Shown: positions 33,641 through 46,639, numbered from the stretch's first letter. The stretch is 64,000 nt of DNA from Chrysaora quinquecirrha (GCA_014526335.1 JACTAT010000035.1:4827399-4891398), one strand, 5' to 3'. Program-made: numbers and translations. The notes: generated by a model not told the origin, from the letters alone.

Positions 33641-35559
33641 GTTTGGAAACCAGGCTTGGTGGTGGATTGGAGGGGAATTCAAATACTACGGTTCACCCGA
33701 AACACAGAAAAATCCGTTCACTTTCGTGCTAAAGTACGAAGTGTGCCACTTTTTATCAGTCTTAATAGGCATAATACAGAGATTTATACAAGATTACAAT
33801 AACAGTAATCGATAAGCTATTTGAATTGACTTTTGCAAAGAATTTTGATTACGTTTTTAGAGCTTCAAGGTGAGAGACGCAGTTCGCAAGTTGTTACGTT
33901 GACCAATGTATAACTTTGTAAGTGCGGCTTTGTGGGATGAGTTCTCCAATAATAGCAGAGACGAGCACTGAATGATAATAATAAAAAAACGTAAGAAAAA
34001 GGCTAAATAGGATTTATAGGGTAAGTTCGCAGATTCAGATATTATCTGGCTTGTGGCTCCTATTCTGGCACAAATTTTGTTGCAGAAATATTGAACTCAA
34101 ACTGAATCGGTCGATTGGCTTCGCTAAGATTCGCTCCAGTTCATTTCAGCAATCGCAAGTAGCTGTCAAGTGGCTGCGCAATTTCTTCTTGTCTTTCGCC
34201 AATCTTGTCGACATAAATGGACATACCTATTGATGATATGGAGTTTCGTCTATGCAATGAAACTCAACCCTCAATGGCAGTTCCCCTCCTTCTTTGAGCA
34301 TTCTTCCTTACCAAGTGACCACGTATCAAACTGCGCCTGTTCAACTTTTGTAAGCAGTGCCCCTATTTTTGGTATATGATTACCTTGAGATCCACTTTTT
34401 AGCGCTTAGATCTATCTAGCTCAATCATATTACCATTCTCAGAGAAAGTAAGCAGAAAATGTTTTATCTTTTGCATCTTTTTCAACATTCATAGTAGTTC
34501 GGAACCCTAGCTGCATCGCAATTGAAATTACGAGCATTCTTCGTAATTTAAGGTTTGAAATGACAAAAATTAGCGTACATGACCGAGAACTTGATGCTTT
34601 TATCCTAAAAGTAACGCTGAACACATCAAAAGAAAGATTTATGCACGAAACGGTTAAGACTCAAGATATCAGTTTTACGTTTTGATGACGTCACACGAAT
34701 TTCGAATCGTAATAACTTCTGAGTTGGAAACCCTATAGAGGGCTACACCCGAGTACCCATGTCTAAAATAACTTTGGGGGAATTTCGTTGAATGGATCTG
34801 TTGTTCGTTGTATTAAGCATACCAAATATGTAACTTTGCTAATTTTCAGTGCTGTATTGTAAATAGTTTCCGAGTTATAGAGGAAAAATGTTTTGGGGCT
34901 GGGGTCAAGTACCCCAATCTAAAAATAGCTTTCGGGGAATTTTTGAATGGATCTGTTGTTCGTTGTATTAAGCATACCAAATATGTAACTGTACTCATCT
35001 TCAGTTGCGTATCGGAAATAGTTTGCAAGTTATAGAAAAAATACTTTTGGGGCTGGGGTCAAGTACCCCAGTCTAAAAATAGCTTTCGGGGAATTTTTTG
35101 AATGGATCTGTTTTTCGTTGTATTAAGCATCATTGTCATATAACACATTTCTTGCAAAATTTTAACTGAACTTGGCTGCAACATTTAATAAGAAAGTAGC
35201 CAAAGCCAGTGGCAACTTCTTCGAAATCAGCTGACGACCTCTTATAGGAAACAGATATCTGTAGTAATATGATATGTATACATACGATTTTCCTTTTCTT
35301 CGAAACTAAAAGTATAGAGCCGTGTCCCCCCGGGAGGTACATGACCTAAATATGTAACTGTACTCATTTTCAGTTGCACCAACTATCGTAGACAATAGTT
35401 TACATTAGTTATAGAAAAAAATAAGGCTTTTGGGGCATGGGGTCAAGTACCCCAGTCTAAAAATAGCTTTAGGGGAATTTTTCAATGGATCTGTTTTTCG
35501 TTGTATTAAGCATATTAGAATATGTAACTGTACTCATTTTCAGTTCTGTATCGTTAATA

Positions 35560-35700
35560 GTTTCAATCAGAAAGAACGAAAAGTTTTTTGGGATTGTGTT
35601 TTAAACACCAATCAGCTGGTCGGATACAGCGAATGGACCAATGAATTATTTGAAGAGTCCAAGTGAGAAAACGAACTCTTGTTTAAAACACACTGGTTTT
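35560..35700. mobile_element. MITE copy nested in the right foldback arm
   Basis: CAGAAAGAACGAAAAG, then CCAATCAGCTGGTCGGATAC and TTTGAAGAGTCCAAG, match the element at 7987-8163. It interrupts one of the arm repeats and so is younger than it. Confidence 0.6.
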
Positions 35701-36213
35701 TAGTTATAGAAGAAAAGTTTTTGGGGATTGGGGTCAAGTACCCCAGTCTAAAAATAGCTTTCGGGGCCATTTTCTGAGTTGGGTCTGTTTCTCATTTTGT
35801 TTGGCGCATCAAACTCTGTACTTGTGCCAAATTTCATGCTTGTATCATAAAGTGCACAATTTGACTCCTAAGCGATTGCACTACTGAATCTATTCGAGGA
35901 TAGGATAGCCTACATAATGTCTCATTTATGAGCCTTCCTTCAAATGGTCTAAGAGTCAATGATAAGTAGTAGCATTATTAAATATACAGTAGACAAGATG
36001 CATGTAACTGAGATGAGAAATAAGATGCGAACAAATTGATATTGCATAAATTAACACAATTAACCATGCTAAAATTACCATTACGCATAACAGATTTATA
36101 TTTGATAGATCCCCATGATATAACACAACATAACACATAAATACATTACCCTTATTAGCGTCCCATAAAACGAAAAGACGGAGGTCGAAATAATACAGTA
36201 ATAAAAATCAACA

Positions 36214-37494
36214 TTATAGCTCAAAACTCATTCCTTTGCAAGTCAAATGACTTTCAGTCTGACCAGCATACTGTTCTCTATAAAATAGCGTGACACGTGA
36301 TAACAGCATTCTTACGTTCATATTCGAGGCTAATTCAACGGGGAGTTGATTCCTGCCATTTCTAATCCATACACTACCACCATTATCTAAAATTTCATTT
36401 ATGATTGCCTCATCGCCTCGTAAAGCGGCGTAATGTAACGCGCAATTACCAGCACTATCCTTCGCATTGAAATCGAAACCACATTCTGCGAGCTCTCGAA
36501 CCTGCGATACATCGCCTTTGGATATTATTTCCTCGAGTTTCGACAATAATTTCTGCGTGTTCAATTTGAGAAAACTGAATCTTTTCCGACTGATATCTTT
36601 ATCTTCTTCATCTAATAAGTTCTTCAACGTAAGCGATTTTCTTTTTTTGTATAAACTCGTTTTTCTTTGTTTATCGCTGTCTCTGTATGTATCTTTATAA
36701 AATAGCGCATCTGAATTTATTCGGCGTAATTTTCCTTTACGCTTAGTTTTCGTAAAGTTCGGCAGCGAGTAACTCGTACTTCTCGCTTTGTCATCACCGT
36801 AAAAGACAGAATCTCTATCTAGTAGGGACATATTATCAAATTGATCTTCTATATCATTATCGATTTTTTCTTCAGAGCAGAAAACATCGTCATCAGCTTC
36901 GATATCGTTTCGCTTGTCTATTGTCGTAGTTTCGTCCGAGCTCGTAATTGTTGTTGTGGACAAACACGTAGACGAACAAGATAGGTCTTCATGTGTTTTT
37001 CTCAAATTGTTACAGTCATCCAATTCGCTTTGCATGCTTTCCTTTGTAAATAAAGTCTCCTTCTTCATACCATGAGCTTCACTTCTAAAATCATCAACAT
37101 TGCTATCCAGTACATTATCCGTAATCTTTGAGATCTCCTCTCGCATAGAGTAATACAGCGAATTCTTGATAAAGCCCCCAGAAGGTCTCGCCTGTACAGC
37201 AGAATTACTTCGAAACACATGACTATCGATGTTCCTATCTTGAAACATGAATTGATTATCTGGATTAGACAACCAGTCAAAGATAAGGCTTGATCTTTTG
37301 GATTTAGGACCTTCATTCTCGTTGCTACTCAAAGTTTTCGTAAAATAATTCAAGCTCACATTCGCATCACTTAGGCCAATCGGTAAATCATCGTAATTAT
37401 CGAAGCAGTTTTGCCGTTTCATTCTCGACTTGCTGGTCCGTTCACCTCGCTTACTGTAAACTTGAAAAACGCCGGTTTCGTTGGAAATGGTCAT
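36214..37494 (-). CDS. Ankyrin-repeat protein, C-terminal ANK pair, unknown family
   Basis: A single open exon of 426 aa counted from the ATG at 37494 (MTISNETGVFQVYSKRGERT). The frame is open eight codons further without an ATG, so an upstream exon is possible. Residues 1-305 are low-complexity, Ser/Asp/Lys-rich and probably disordered, with acidic stretches such as DIEADDDVFCSEEKIDNDIE. Residues about 320-400 hold two ankyrin-type units, DVSQVRELAECGFDFNAKDS and GNCALHYAALRGDEAIINEI, followed by a degenerate third, and the protein ends GMSFEL. The ankyrin part should bind a protein partner; nothing here says which. Family and localisation are unknown to me. Confidence 0.7.
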   Translation of the reverse strand: MTISNETGVFQVYSKRGERTSKSRMKRQNCFDNYDDLPIGLSDANVSLNYFTKTLSSNENEGPKSKRSSLIFDWLSNPDNQFMFQDRNIDSHVFRSNSAVQARPSGGFIKNSLYYSMREEISKITDNVLDSNVDDFRSEAHGMKKETLFTKESMQSELDDCNNLRKTHEDLSCSSTCLSTTTITSSDETTTIDKRNDIEADDDVFCSEEKIDNDIEDQFDNMSLLDRDSVFYGDDKARSTSYSLPNFTKTKRKGKLRRINSDALFYKDTYRDSDKQRKTSLYKKRKSLTLKNLLDEEDKDISRKRFSFLKLNTQKLLSKLEEIISKGDVSQVRELAECGFDFNAKDSAGNCALHYAALRGDEAIINEILDNGGSVWIRNGRNQLPVELASNMNVRMLLSRVTLFYREQYAGQTESHLTCKGMSFEL

Positions 37495-37959
37495 TTTCCA
37501 AATCCTATTACTTTCCACAGCAAATTTTCAATCAGAATTAGTATCTGTGTTTAAAAGATAGAAATCATTACTATTTCAAGCAATATTAAATTTTAATGTA
37601 ACATGGCTCGTTATCCATGTTCTAAAGCATTCAACAGGTGAAAGACAGCCTGTGCTGTGAAACTATTGTTATCTAAATATGCTGAATAGGAACCTAAGCA
37701 AGCCTTGTGAAAGATAAGACAATCATCTCTACTTGAACAATTTGTGTTTTCAGGTAATTTGTAAATGGAACCTTCTGCTCTCATCTCGTATGAAAACCAA
37801 AGAAAAACATCAGAGCGTGAGAATAAGATAAGCACTGTGATTTTGCGGTAGCCACGCCTCAATACAAGAGAAGAGCTTCATGTAGGCGTGTCCAAATGCA
37901 ATGAAACAAAGAGAAACTTTGCTTATTAGATTTCATTTTGTCCTTTTCTTCGCAAACAG

Positions 37960-38370
37960 CAACAACAACCACAAAAACCCGTTGCTCTTTAATTCGGAGG
38001 ATTCAGTAGACTCGCTACACAAGTCTCTGTTATGCTCCGTAGAACTGATAGGCCACTAATAACAGAGCTCTTCCTGAACTGCTCTGAACAACAACAACAG
38101 CAATTACAGCGGGGGCAGGCATAGACTGATTACAGGAGTCCCAATTTTCGCAAGCAGCAGCAACAACAACAACAACCATACAGCTGTTTGCTCAGAGAAG
38201 CTTGAGCGTCCAGCATAGACTCAATAGCAATAACTACGACTCTTGTAATAAGTCTAGGGGAGGCACTGGTGTAGCCAAAATCAGAGGAGAAGCAATCAGG
38301 TTGTTGTTGTTGTTGGTAATTCTGTTGTTGCTGTTGTTAGATGTTGTTGTTGCTGTACAGTGGGATGGAA
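37960..38370. repeat. CAACAACAAC/GTTGTTGTTG-flanked dispersed repeat
   Basis: CAACAACAACC near 37960, 38090 and 38165 is opposed by GTTGTTGTTGTTGTTGG near 38300. Between them lie CATACAGCTGTTTGCTCAGAG and GACTCTTGTAATAAGT, which recur at about 51205-51285. It is probably a short DNA transposon or nested fragments. Confidence 0.5.
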
Positions 38371-39124
38371 TAAAACTAAATGTAGGAGAAAACAACAGCT
38401 TGATTTTAAAAGGTCCTGCAGCTTACAAACAGCTCTGACACTAAAAGTAATTTCTTGGAATTTTTTCAGTGGTTTCCTGGAAAACTGTAGGAAATCACAT
38501 GACCCTGCAATATTAATAGACAATTACTTAATCTTTACGAACGACGACTTTTTTTGAGATTTTTCGTGAGTTTTGTTGAGTTGAGTTTAGATTTACATTC
38601 ATACATAAAAAAATATCTTTTGATGTGAGCCCGATGTGAGTTTAGTGTCTTGGAAAACAATGGAAGATAGCTACGTAGAAGAATTTACGGGATTTCTGTT
38701 GGGTAATGTACCTCTCTGGAGGATAAGGCCTAAGGTGAAGCGTCATTTAGGGTACCTAGGCTTCATTACAGCGTTGCCACCGGGGAAGATAACCATAACG
38801 GCAAACATTGAAAAACCCCCTTTGCAAGAAAAACCCTAAGAAATTTGGTGCAAAAGCAGTTTTTGGCGTCCTCGGCATCCTCATCCGACATTTTCCACTT
38901 TGGGCGAATTTCGCTAACATCCTTAATACCAATGTTGTTCAATGACCCGACATTTTTCCCAGCATTGATTTCTGTTTGGATGCTTGATCATGGCTGGATG
39001 AAATATTGCGTCATCCAAAAAGAGCTTTCAATCCCATCCCCTTGATATACAGCATGTTCTTCTTCTTGTATAAGGGGCGAATCGCGAATGGAATGTACGA
39101 ATGTGCTGTAATGAACAACCTACA

Positions 39125-42100
39125 CAGGGCCTCTTTTAAGGAATCAGAGCTGGGGGCAAATTTTAAAAGGGACCTCAGTTTTACCGAAGGAAAAATTTTA
39201 TTTTTCAGCAACTGCCAAAATAATGATGCAGGCGAGCGCGAGTCAAAAATTATGGTAGAAAAGAACATTTCCTTTTAACAAAATGTAAACTGAAAAAACG
39301 AAGAATTATTTCAACCAAAGAACTTTTTAACGAAGTCTCTTTCACAATATGAGTCAATTTTGGCAAATTCATTCTGCGGTCCTTCATTGTAAGGAAAGTT
39401 TGAACTGCTGGTCTTGGGTTGAACTTTGCTGTTGGCACTCCATTCCAGTGGATCATCAACCGAGAGTTAAGGGTTTTTCAGTTGTAGCCATTCGCAAGTC
39501 TGAAAATAGCATGTTGTATGTCGAGACACACTTTTCTACTGTCATACTGTGTGGACAAACAACCGAAAAGCTTGACAGCAACTTTGTAACTGGCTGCTTG
39601 CTACCTCTGAGCATATGAAAAAGGCGGACTCCATAATCTTTAGCAGCAATGACAGAGCTCGGTAGCATATCATCAAAATTTTCAAACACAGCATCCAAAA
39701 ATTCTTGCTTGTTGCCAATATTACATGATGGCAGTAGTGGAATGGCTGCATCAATGAATTCTCTGGGGGATTTGGCAGATGTTAGTTCAACCATTGATTT
39801 GACAATGTTTGTTTGTTCTTCATCAAGCCTTGTCTACAATGCAAAAATTAAGATATTGATATGTTCCCTTTGTTAGGACACATGATAGGAGTACCACGAG
39901 GGGATGCATATATTAAACCTTACCTGAAGAAAGTTCTTTGCAGACTCTACAACCTCTTGCCGAATTGCATCCCTGTTTCTCCTAAATGTTGTTACAAATT
40001 CATGATTGATTGATCTTCTTTCACTTTGCATAGGCTCTTCCTCGTTTGTTTGTCTATCTTCCAAAGATTTTTCTTCCTTCCCCCCTAAAACATAATTCAA
40101 AAAATAAATTGACAGGCCTTTCATACCAGTAAAAATGATTATAATAAGAATAATTTAACACTCTGTGCAAATACCTGGGTAAGGCCGTGTTTCCAAAAGC
40201 TGAAGTTTCTGAAAAGCAATATCTCTGTATCTTAAGATATCTGCAATTATGATGTTAGGCTTCTGGGCTTCTTTCTCAATGTATCTGAAAATAGTGCAGA
40301 TATCAGCCATGAAAGCAGTGAGCCAAGTTTGCAACCCATTAGATTTCCACACCTTCAAGAAGCCTTTAGCAGTGCTGACCTCCCTTTTGTCATATTCTCC
40401 AATGGGGGCAATGGTAATATTTGTCCAATGATCAATGCAACCATCTAAATTGTGTAGTGTAGCTTCACAGATTTGAATGAGGTGCTGGGCAAAGCGTATC
40501 TCATGGTGTGGAGGAAAGGATTTCATTGTGGGTTTGATGTTCTTTAGCTCTTTCAGACGCAGCCCAGATGTACGGTAGTATGTAGCAACACCAATCAAAT
40601 TAGAATTCCATATTTTAAGTTCTGGAACGGATTTCATCACATCTTCCATAGCCAAATCAGATCGATGGCAGGCGCACCAGAAATTCAATGTTGGATGTTC
40701 TACATATTCCTCCATTCTTGCCCAAAGACCTGTTGATCTTCCAGTGTTAGCTGACTCTCCATCAGTTGTAACACCAATGAGTTTATCTGCTATTTCCTCT
40801 TTTGAAATTCCAAGGTCATTCAAAGATTTGACAAGGGCTCCAAAGAGACCTTTGGCACCACGCTCCTCTGCTTCACTTACAGATAGGAATCTAGTTTCTA
40901 TTTGTAGTGGATCAGCCATAGAGTTGAGCCGGAAAATATAAACTTCTTATCTTGTTGCTTTGTGTCCACAGAACCATCCATTTGTATGGAAAAACAAATA
41001 CTTTCCTTTATCTCTCTAGCAAGGACATCTTTTTCTGATTTTGCTAATATATTTAGCATTTCTGCATAATGCATTGGGTCTCTGTAATGGAGCTCAGCAG
41101 AAGTTGGTTTGTAGGGTGAAAATTTCACTGCTTCTTCTTGACCATACATTTTCAGCTGTTGCTCAGCATGCAAGCCAGCTAAGGATCTTGATGGCCATGA
41201 CCAAGCCGCAAGTGTCAAATTTTTACTGTCATTGTAAACATCCACTGCCATCCGGGTCAATGTTTGCAGTACAGTTGAGTCAGTGGATTTTAGAAGTTTA
41301 ATCCACGGGTGCCTGTCATCTTTTAAATTCCAAAGAGTGGTAACTCTCTTTCTTTCAACAGCTGCTGCATGAGAGGTGCCATGAAGATGATCTATGACAT
41401 CTTGCATCTTCTTTTGCCATCACAACGAACCCCTTGTGCCATATACACTCTGTTATTGCCAGAAAACTTTCTAGCTTCTTCTTCAAATTCAGCACACACA
41501 AGACATTTTACAAATGTCCTTTTGCGCGTATCCTTTGTTGCCAATGTTGATTTTTCGTTGAAAACAGTCAACACATTGCTACCAGCTTTACTGACAATCA
41601 AGTTAATGTCCAAGGGATAGCCCTTGTAAAATTCCTTGGTAGTTTTCAGAGTAGTCTCTTGTGGATGGTGCTCAAACTCCAATTTTCTACTCTCCTGGCA
41701 GCTTTCCTCAGTTTCAATTGGATTTTCTGCGGATGAAGATGGTTCTGTCGTTGTAGGCCCATCTCTGCTTTCTGTAGGCTCTTGCTGTGAAGTTTTATTT
41801 ACAGTGAAGAAATTTTTAATTTTACGACATTTTGCTGCATCATTATTTAGTTTTCGTTGTTTCTCAAGCTTTCTCTTTTCAGCATAAGGCATCCTTGTAA
41901 ATATTATCACTGATTATACTGATAATTGATTGATCTACTGATTACTGATAATATAACATGTAGAACAGTAGAACATGTGGTAAACCCGGAACCGTGACTT
42001 CACCTCTTTAGATTGTTTTGTTTGGTTGTCATAACAGTAGTCATTGTCATAGCAATCTAAGCTGGACTTAGCAAAGGGAGGCTTGTCGAAGGGAGGCTTG

Positions 42101-42312
42101 TTCGAAAACAAAAGCATTTTTATCTGGGTTTCTTGATTCTTACTTGCTATTTCGGTTTCTTGCTTAGTGTAGAAAATAGAAACTGCTAAAATAAAAGCAT
42201 CAAAGGGAAAAAGGACCTCCACTGGGGGCAAAACATCATAAAAGCTTCAACTGGGGGCAGCCAGCACGACTGGGGGCATTTGCCCCCAGTTTGTATGTTA
42301 AAAGAGGCCCTG
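39125..42312 (-). mobile_element. hAT-superfamily transposon with its own transposase
   Basis: It is 3188 bp. The left terminus CAGGGCCTCTTTTAAGGAAT and the complement of the right terminus CAGGGCCTCTTTTAACATAC share 15 bases. Just inside the right end is the palindrome ACTGGGGGCATTTGCCCCCAGT. The transposase gene lies on the minus strand. The 8 bases outside (AACCTACA on the left, TCTGTATA on the right) do not match, so the insertion is old or rearranged. The elements at 45538-46609 and 49257-50188 carry almost the same ends. Confidence 0.8.
39250..41892 (-). pseudogene. hAT transposase, intron-containing, with several frameshifts
   Basis: ATG at 41892 (MPYAEKRKLEKQRK). Exon 1 is 41892-40175 (AG|GT donor), exon 2 40084-39924, exon 3 from 39833 to the stop at 39250; phases fit at both junctions. 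The N-terminal part has FVKCLVCAEFE and VIDHLHGTSHAAAVERKR, a BED-like zinc-finger region. The middle has ICFSIQMDGSVD and LIGVTTDGESANTG...WCACHRSDLA, the RNase-H-like core with its Asp residues. The C-terminal part has PHSMTVEKCVSTYN...LMIHWNG, the hAT dimerisation region. The closest known relatives are the ZNF862/KIAA1586 type. Frames break near 41400, 40910 and 39460, each consistent with one missing base. Whether these are mutations or assembly errors cannot be told. Confidence 0.85.
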
Positions 42313-43122
42313 TCTGTATACTCCTTACCCATTGTGTTTAGCAGCAAGACACTTGTAAGTCGTTCTTGTAACAAACTTCGCCAGATACACCTTTTTCCTT
42401 ACGGACTATTCGACCGTGCACTAAATTTTGAATAGATAAACAGCTAGTAAATAGCTTTACATCTCCTTTAAGAAAACAAATTTTCAGTTTGTTTTATACC
42501 CAGAGGGTATTTTAGAAAGCAATTGATGAATCAGTGCAGGGCGTAGCCTTTTTCATTTGTCTCGCTTTTTGTTATCTGCGAAACCGAAACGAAATTTAAC
42601 CTTTAATTTCCATGGAAAAGTATAAGTAACGCGACCAGTAATAAGTCAATTGTTAAATATTGTATTCATGACTTATTTGAATTTCCAATGATGAGTTAAG
42701 ACACAGAAAGATCAAAGAAGTTCAGATCGCCCACTCCTACTTTGGATGCTGTTTAGATGCATTCAATTTCACATTAGTTTCTTACATACATGATTACTAT
42801 CACAAACAAGCATTCACGTTTCGACAGTTATGTATGACGCAAGTTAAGCGTTTTTCACACAGTTAAAGAAGAAGAAGCCATTAAACAAAGGTTGAATGGG
42901 TGGTGTTGATATATTTTTCTGGTATGGATATACACGTGGTGTTATCTGGGTGGGGTTTAAATCACTCTGTTCTCGCTGGAACCACAACAACAAAAAAATC
43001 AAAACTTTCAGACTATCAAGCTTTCGGATAACAGTTTGTCTGAAATTCTAACCATCTGAAAGATTGGAAATCTCTCCAAATATTGATCGAAAATTTTTAT
43101 TTTGTCATTGCAATACTTTCAT
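42313..43122. other. Intergenic, no gene seen
   Basis: AT-rich flank of the hAT transposon. No open frame with splice or domain support and no obvious repeat. Confidence 0.4.
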
Positions 43123-43500
43123 TAGAAGTGTTTTTATAAGGAACCTACCTCAAGGCAATTGTTTTGAGGCAATTGTAGTTCAAAAAGTTCCTTAATAGTT
43201 CCTTAATTTTAGCTGCACATACAATGGTCTTAACAATAAAGGAGAGACACTTGCATGTTAGGAAAGCTCGAGACTACTCAACGAAACATTTGATACATGC
43301 TTAAGGTACAATAAATGTGATTTTCGACTGCAAATGAATGGAACCGGCTTTCTAATTCTTGATTATTTGCAGTGATAAAACTATTCAACAATAAAAAGTT
43401 CTTTAGTTATTTTCTCTCTAGTAGTATACGTTCTTTAAATTTTCGGGCCTTCTACATGTAGGTTCCTTATAAAGTGGTTCCTTATAAAAAAAAGCGTGTA
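43123..43500. mobile_element. TA-flanked MITE, 'AAGGAACC' version
   Basis: The left end TAGAAGTG-TTTTTATAAGGAACC (outer bases diverged) is matched by the right end GGTTCCTTATA-(A)n-GCGTGTA. The interior repeats AGTTCCTTAA words. It is a member of the family of 1829-2212. Confidence 0.7.
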
Positions 43501-44345
43501 TTTTGCAATAGGTATTTGATTGATGTTCTTCTATTGTTCCTATTGTTTTGAAAACACTAAAGCCCCCCAAACTTTCTTCTCCCTACACCACTTTTACTGG
43601 ACGAGCAAACATCCCAGACAGCAAGAACAATATAACAGTGAAAACTATTCCTGATGAACTGCAGAAAAAACTTGTCAAAAAACTCTGAGAAGAGCTTCCG
43701 ACAGTTTTTTCCGAAGCTATTTGTCCGTATTTATTCCGTCTTGAACTTTTCATCATTAATATTTGCCTTTAGCAAATTACAGAGATGGCAAAAGTAGGTG
43801 AGCCACATGCCACTGCTGCACAATAAATTTCAATCATTTATACTAGAATCCCTTGCAAAACAAGTAGAAATTCCCCAATTTTCACGCAAATCTCGTTCAC
43901 TATCACAGCTGGTTGAAGAGCTGATCAAAATATTTTGTCCTCGGTCCCTGGGTTGCAGAGCGTCGAAGGGTCACAGAGAGTGGAAAACAAGAACCAAGGA
44001 GAAGAGAAAAAGATGGAGAAGAGAAAAGCCTATCTACGCCACAAATGTTTGCAGAAGCCATATTTTGACCCTCATTTCCTCGTTTCATATTCTGCAGTCC
44101 CTGTCACTGACCCTTGACAAACCGAGACCTTCCTTCTATCGTAGAATGGGCGTTGGATCCAATTTAATCTTTGTGAAAGGGCCAAGCCAAGATGTTTAGA
44201 TGGGTGCAGTACAGGAGATGCATACTCGAAAGTCAAGGTACTGTACTGTACCCCACGACTCGCAATGTATAATTATTAAAAATCATACAGTATGGGCCAT
44301 AAGGGCTAGCAAGTAATAATAAAGGGCGTTAAAAAGCCGACTTAC

Positions 44346-44409
44346 TTTTTCAATCAATGTCCGAAATCTTGACACAGTTCCACCAGTCAACTTTTGCGCC
44401 AACCCAATT
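44346..44409 (-). CDS. Possible internal exon, unknown gene
   Basis: A strong acceptor (CTATTGCAG) and donor (GTAAGT) bracket 64 bases open in the frame IGLAQKLTGGTVSRFRTLIE. The peptide looks like real protein, but I cannot join it in phase to the other candidate minus-strand exons at 46970-47019 and 48769-49256. Confidence 0.3.
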
Positions 44410-45537
44410 CTGCAATAGCATAAACATCAACGTTCAGGACCTTCCAACTAATATAATGTCAATCGGAAAAACTTTTCCCTTCGCTGTAGTTTCGAACAGT
44501 GATTTATAACTCGTTAATTTCCTACCCTTTTGTCTTTGACTAAGTCTAACTATATATATTATGTAACCCACGCGGACTAGATAGAAACTCACTATTTTAT
44601 CATTTGGTTTGCGCTTTAGACAAAAACAAGTATATAAAGCCTTGATAAACATAGGACAAAGGCAAAACAAAGCAGTTTTGATCTAAAAACAAAATATTTG
44701 CTTGATTTTATATTCCTAATATAGCATCTAATACGAAGATATTTGACTTGGGAAAGTTTTTACGTCAATCTCTTTTGCAAAGGGAATCTCGCTAAATTTT
44801 CAAGGCTCAGGTTTCTATCCATGTTTTTATGAAACAGTGTAGCAGATATTCGGACTGCTCAGACCGAGGTCGAATCACATGACATTTCAATAGATTCATG
44901 AAACGACGCCCAGATCGAGGTCCGAATGGTGCAGAAAGCTTCCTTGTTAATGCACCAGATATTCATGTGACAGCGGGTCTCAATTTCATTTTTTGTTCTT
45001 GTCTTAGGCCTTTATGTTCGGATTTTGCACCTTAACGTTAATGCAGATAGCAATGTTAACGCTTTGGTCTTGGGTCTTCCTATTGACGAATGCTTAGTCA
45101 TTTTCAATGGTTATCCGATCGAGAAAACTATTAAAATTTGCCTCCTCTCTTCTCGCTTTGCCTCCATCCACTATCCCTTGTTACCCTGTAGCCATGTGAG
45201 AGAAGCGAGAGTCACTTGCTCACTTGCTCCTCCAGAGGTGTTACTCTATGTGTTCTAACCACAGGGTAAAAAGGGATGATAGAGGGAAAAGAAGGAAGTC
45301 TGCACTGCAGCATGATCTGAAGACTTTCAAACAACCAAGAATGGGAAAGGGGGAAGAGAGACGAAATTACTTTTTATTTTGTCATTTTTCTCCAGCAAAA
45401 AAGAGAGATTTAATCTCACAGGTTTTTCATAGATACACTTTTTTAATAAACAACTGGACTTTCGGTCCAGCCATCAAAGTTGCTTAACGTATCTAGACTT
45501 TCAGACCTCAGCTTAGAATGTCTGGTACTCTCTAAAA

Positions 45538-46609
45538 CAGGGCATTTTTTAAGGATTGTTAACTAGTGGGGCAAACTTGTGAAAAGGGGCCCAAAAATGG
45601 CGGTATTCAAAAGAATGCATAAGATTCTGAACAACAATACAAATAGGTCTGTAATTATAACGTTGTTATTATAGTACAGGTATCAAGTTTGTATTGAAAA
45701 TCTTTTTTAACAAAGTCCTGTTTCTTGTACAGCTCTAGGGGTCGTCCGCCAGTAGTTTTCAAGGGGGGTGACCGTCTCCATTTGCCGACTAAACAAAGTC
45801 AAAATAAAAACATCTTTCTGTTCCATCAAATGGGCGTAGGAGGGTACTTAAATTTTGATGGTCACGAGTAAAAAGGGAGCACTGCAGTAAAGCGTGCGCC
45901 GAATGTGCACCCTATTTGGGGATCCGGGGGCATGCCATGCTCCCCGAAAAATTTTGAAGAACACTGAAGCTAGAATCGCTCTAATGGCTCTTTACGAATT
46001 CTTATAATGCTATTTTTTTGGAACTTAATGGTGGAGTTTGTACAGAATTCTTATGGTCTTTGAGTGGTACAAATCTTCAGAGTTGTAATAAAGAGCCTAA
46101 CATCTTTGACCATCTGCATTCTTTACGAATCCAAAAGAGCGACTAATGTTATTGCTTGCTAAAGAGCCTAATTGATACTGCATTGCATTCAATGAAAAGA
46201 TCTCATGATTTGTTTCTTTGGGGCATGGTGGCTGGACAAACGTCAGACATTGTCAGAAAATGGAGAAAATATGGCATATTCCCATATTCCCAAAAATTTT
46301 GATTGTATAACTTCGATCTGTGGCATCGAAATCAATTGTCTTATACTTCGAAAATACTTCGTATTCTTCACATATAGAGTTAGTTAAAAACCAAGCAACA
46401 AGCAAGCAAAACCGCCAGTACATATTCAACGCCCATTTAACACATGGTCATGGTCCACAAAGAATTATTCTTTGGTGTTTAAGATCATTTCAGTCAAAAC
46501 AGGGGCCCATGTTTTGGGGCAAAAAGGCTGTTTTTTTTCTCCACTACTGGGGCACGAAGAGGGGCCTACTGGGGCAATTGCCCCAAAAAACCCCCTTAAA
46601 AATGCCCTG
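45538..46609. mobile_element. Non-autonomous hAT element with 8-bp target duplication
   Basis: It is 1072 bp. The left end is CAGGGCATTTTTTAAGGATT and the complement of the right end is CAGGGCATTTTTAAGG. It is flanked by a perfect CTCTAAAA duplication (45530-45537 and 46610-46617). A TGGGGCAATTGCCCCA palindrome lies just inside the right end. No transposase frame. Its ends place it in the family of 39125-42312. Confidence 0.9.
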
Positions 46610-46639
46610 CTCTAAAAACTCTTTTTTGGCTCTTTTCTT

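Larger units (their letters stand above)
31770..35870. mobile_element. Foldback-like element with long arms built of internal repeats
   Basis: The left arm (about 31770-32645) and right arm (about 34420-35865) are inverted copies. AATTTGGCACAAGTACAGAG at 31794 matches its complement near 35830, AATGGCCCCGAAAGC at 31855 matches GCTTTCGGGGCCATT at 35760, and the GTTTCGTGCATAAATC block at about 32402 matches its complement near 34640. Within the arms a unit of about 110-190 bp, AAAATAGCTTTCGGGGAATT...GGGGTCAAGTACCCCAGTC, is tandemly repeated (about twice on the left, five times on the right). No transposase frame is seen. The central 1.7 kb holds a separate satellite. Long variable arms with internal repeats are the hallmark of foldback-type transposons. 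Confidence 0.75.

Noticed and set aside
43798..44199. 133-residue frame with a basic KTRTKEKRKRWRREK stretch
   Set aside because: No homology recognised and the basic stretch comes from a GAGAAG-rich purine run; not supported as a gene.
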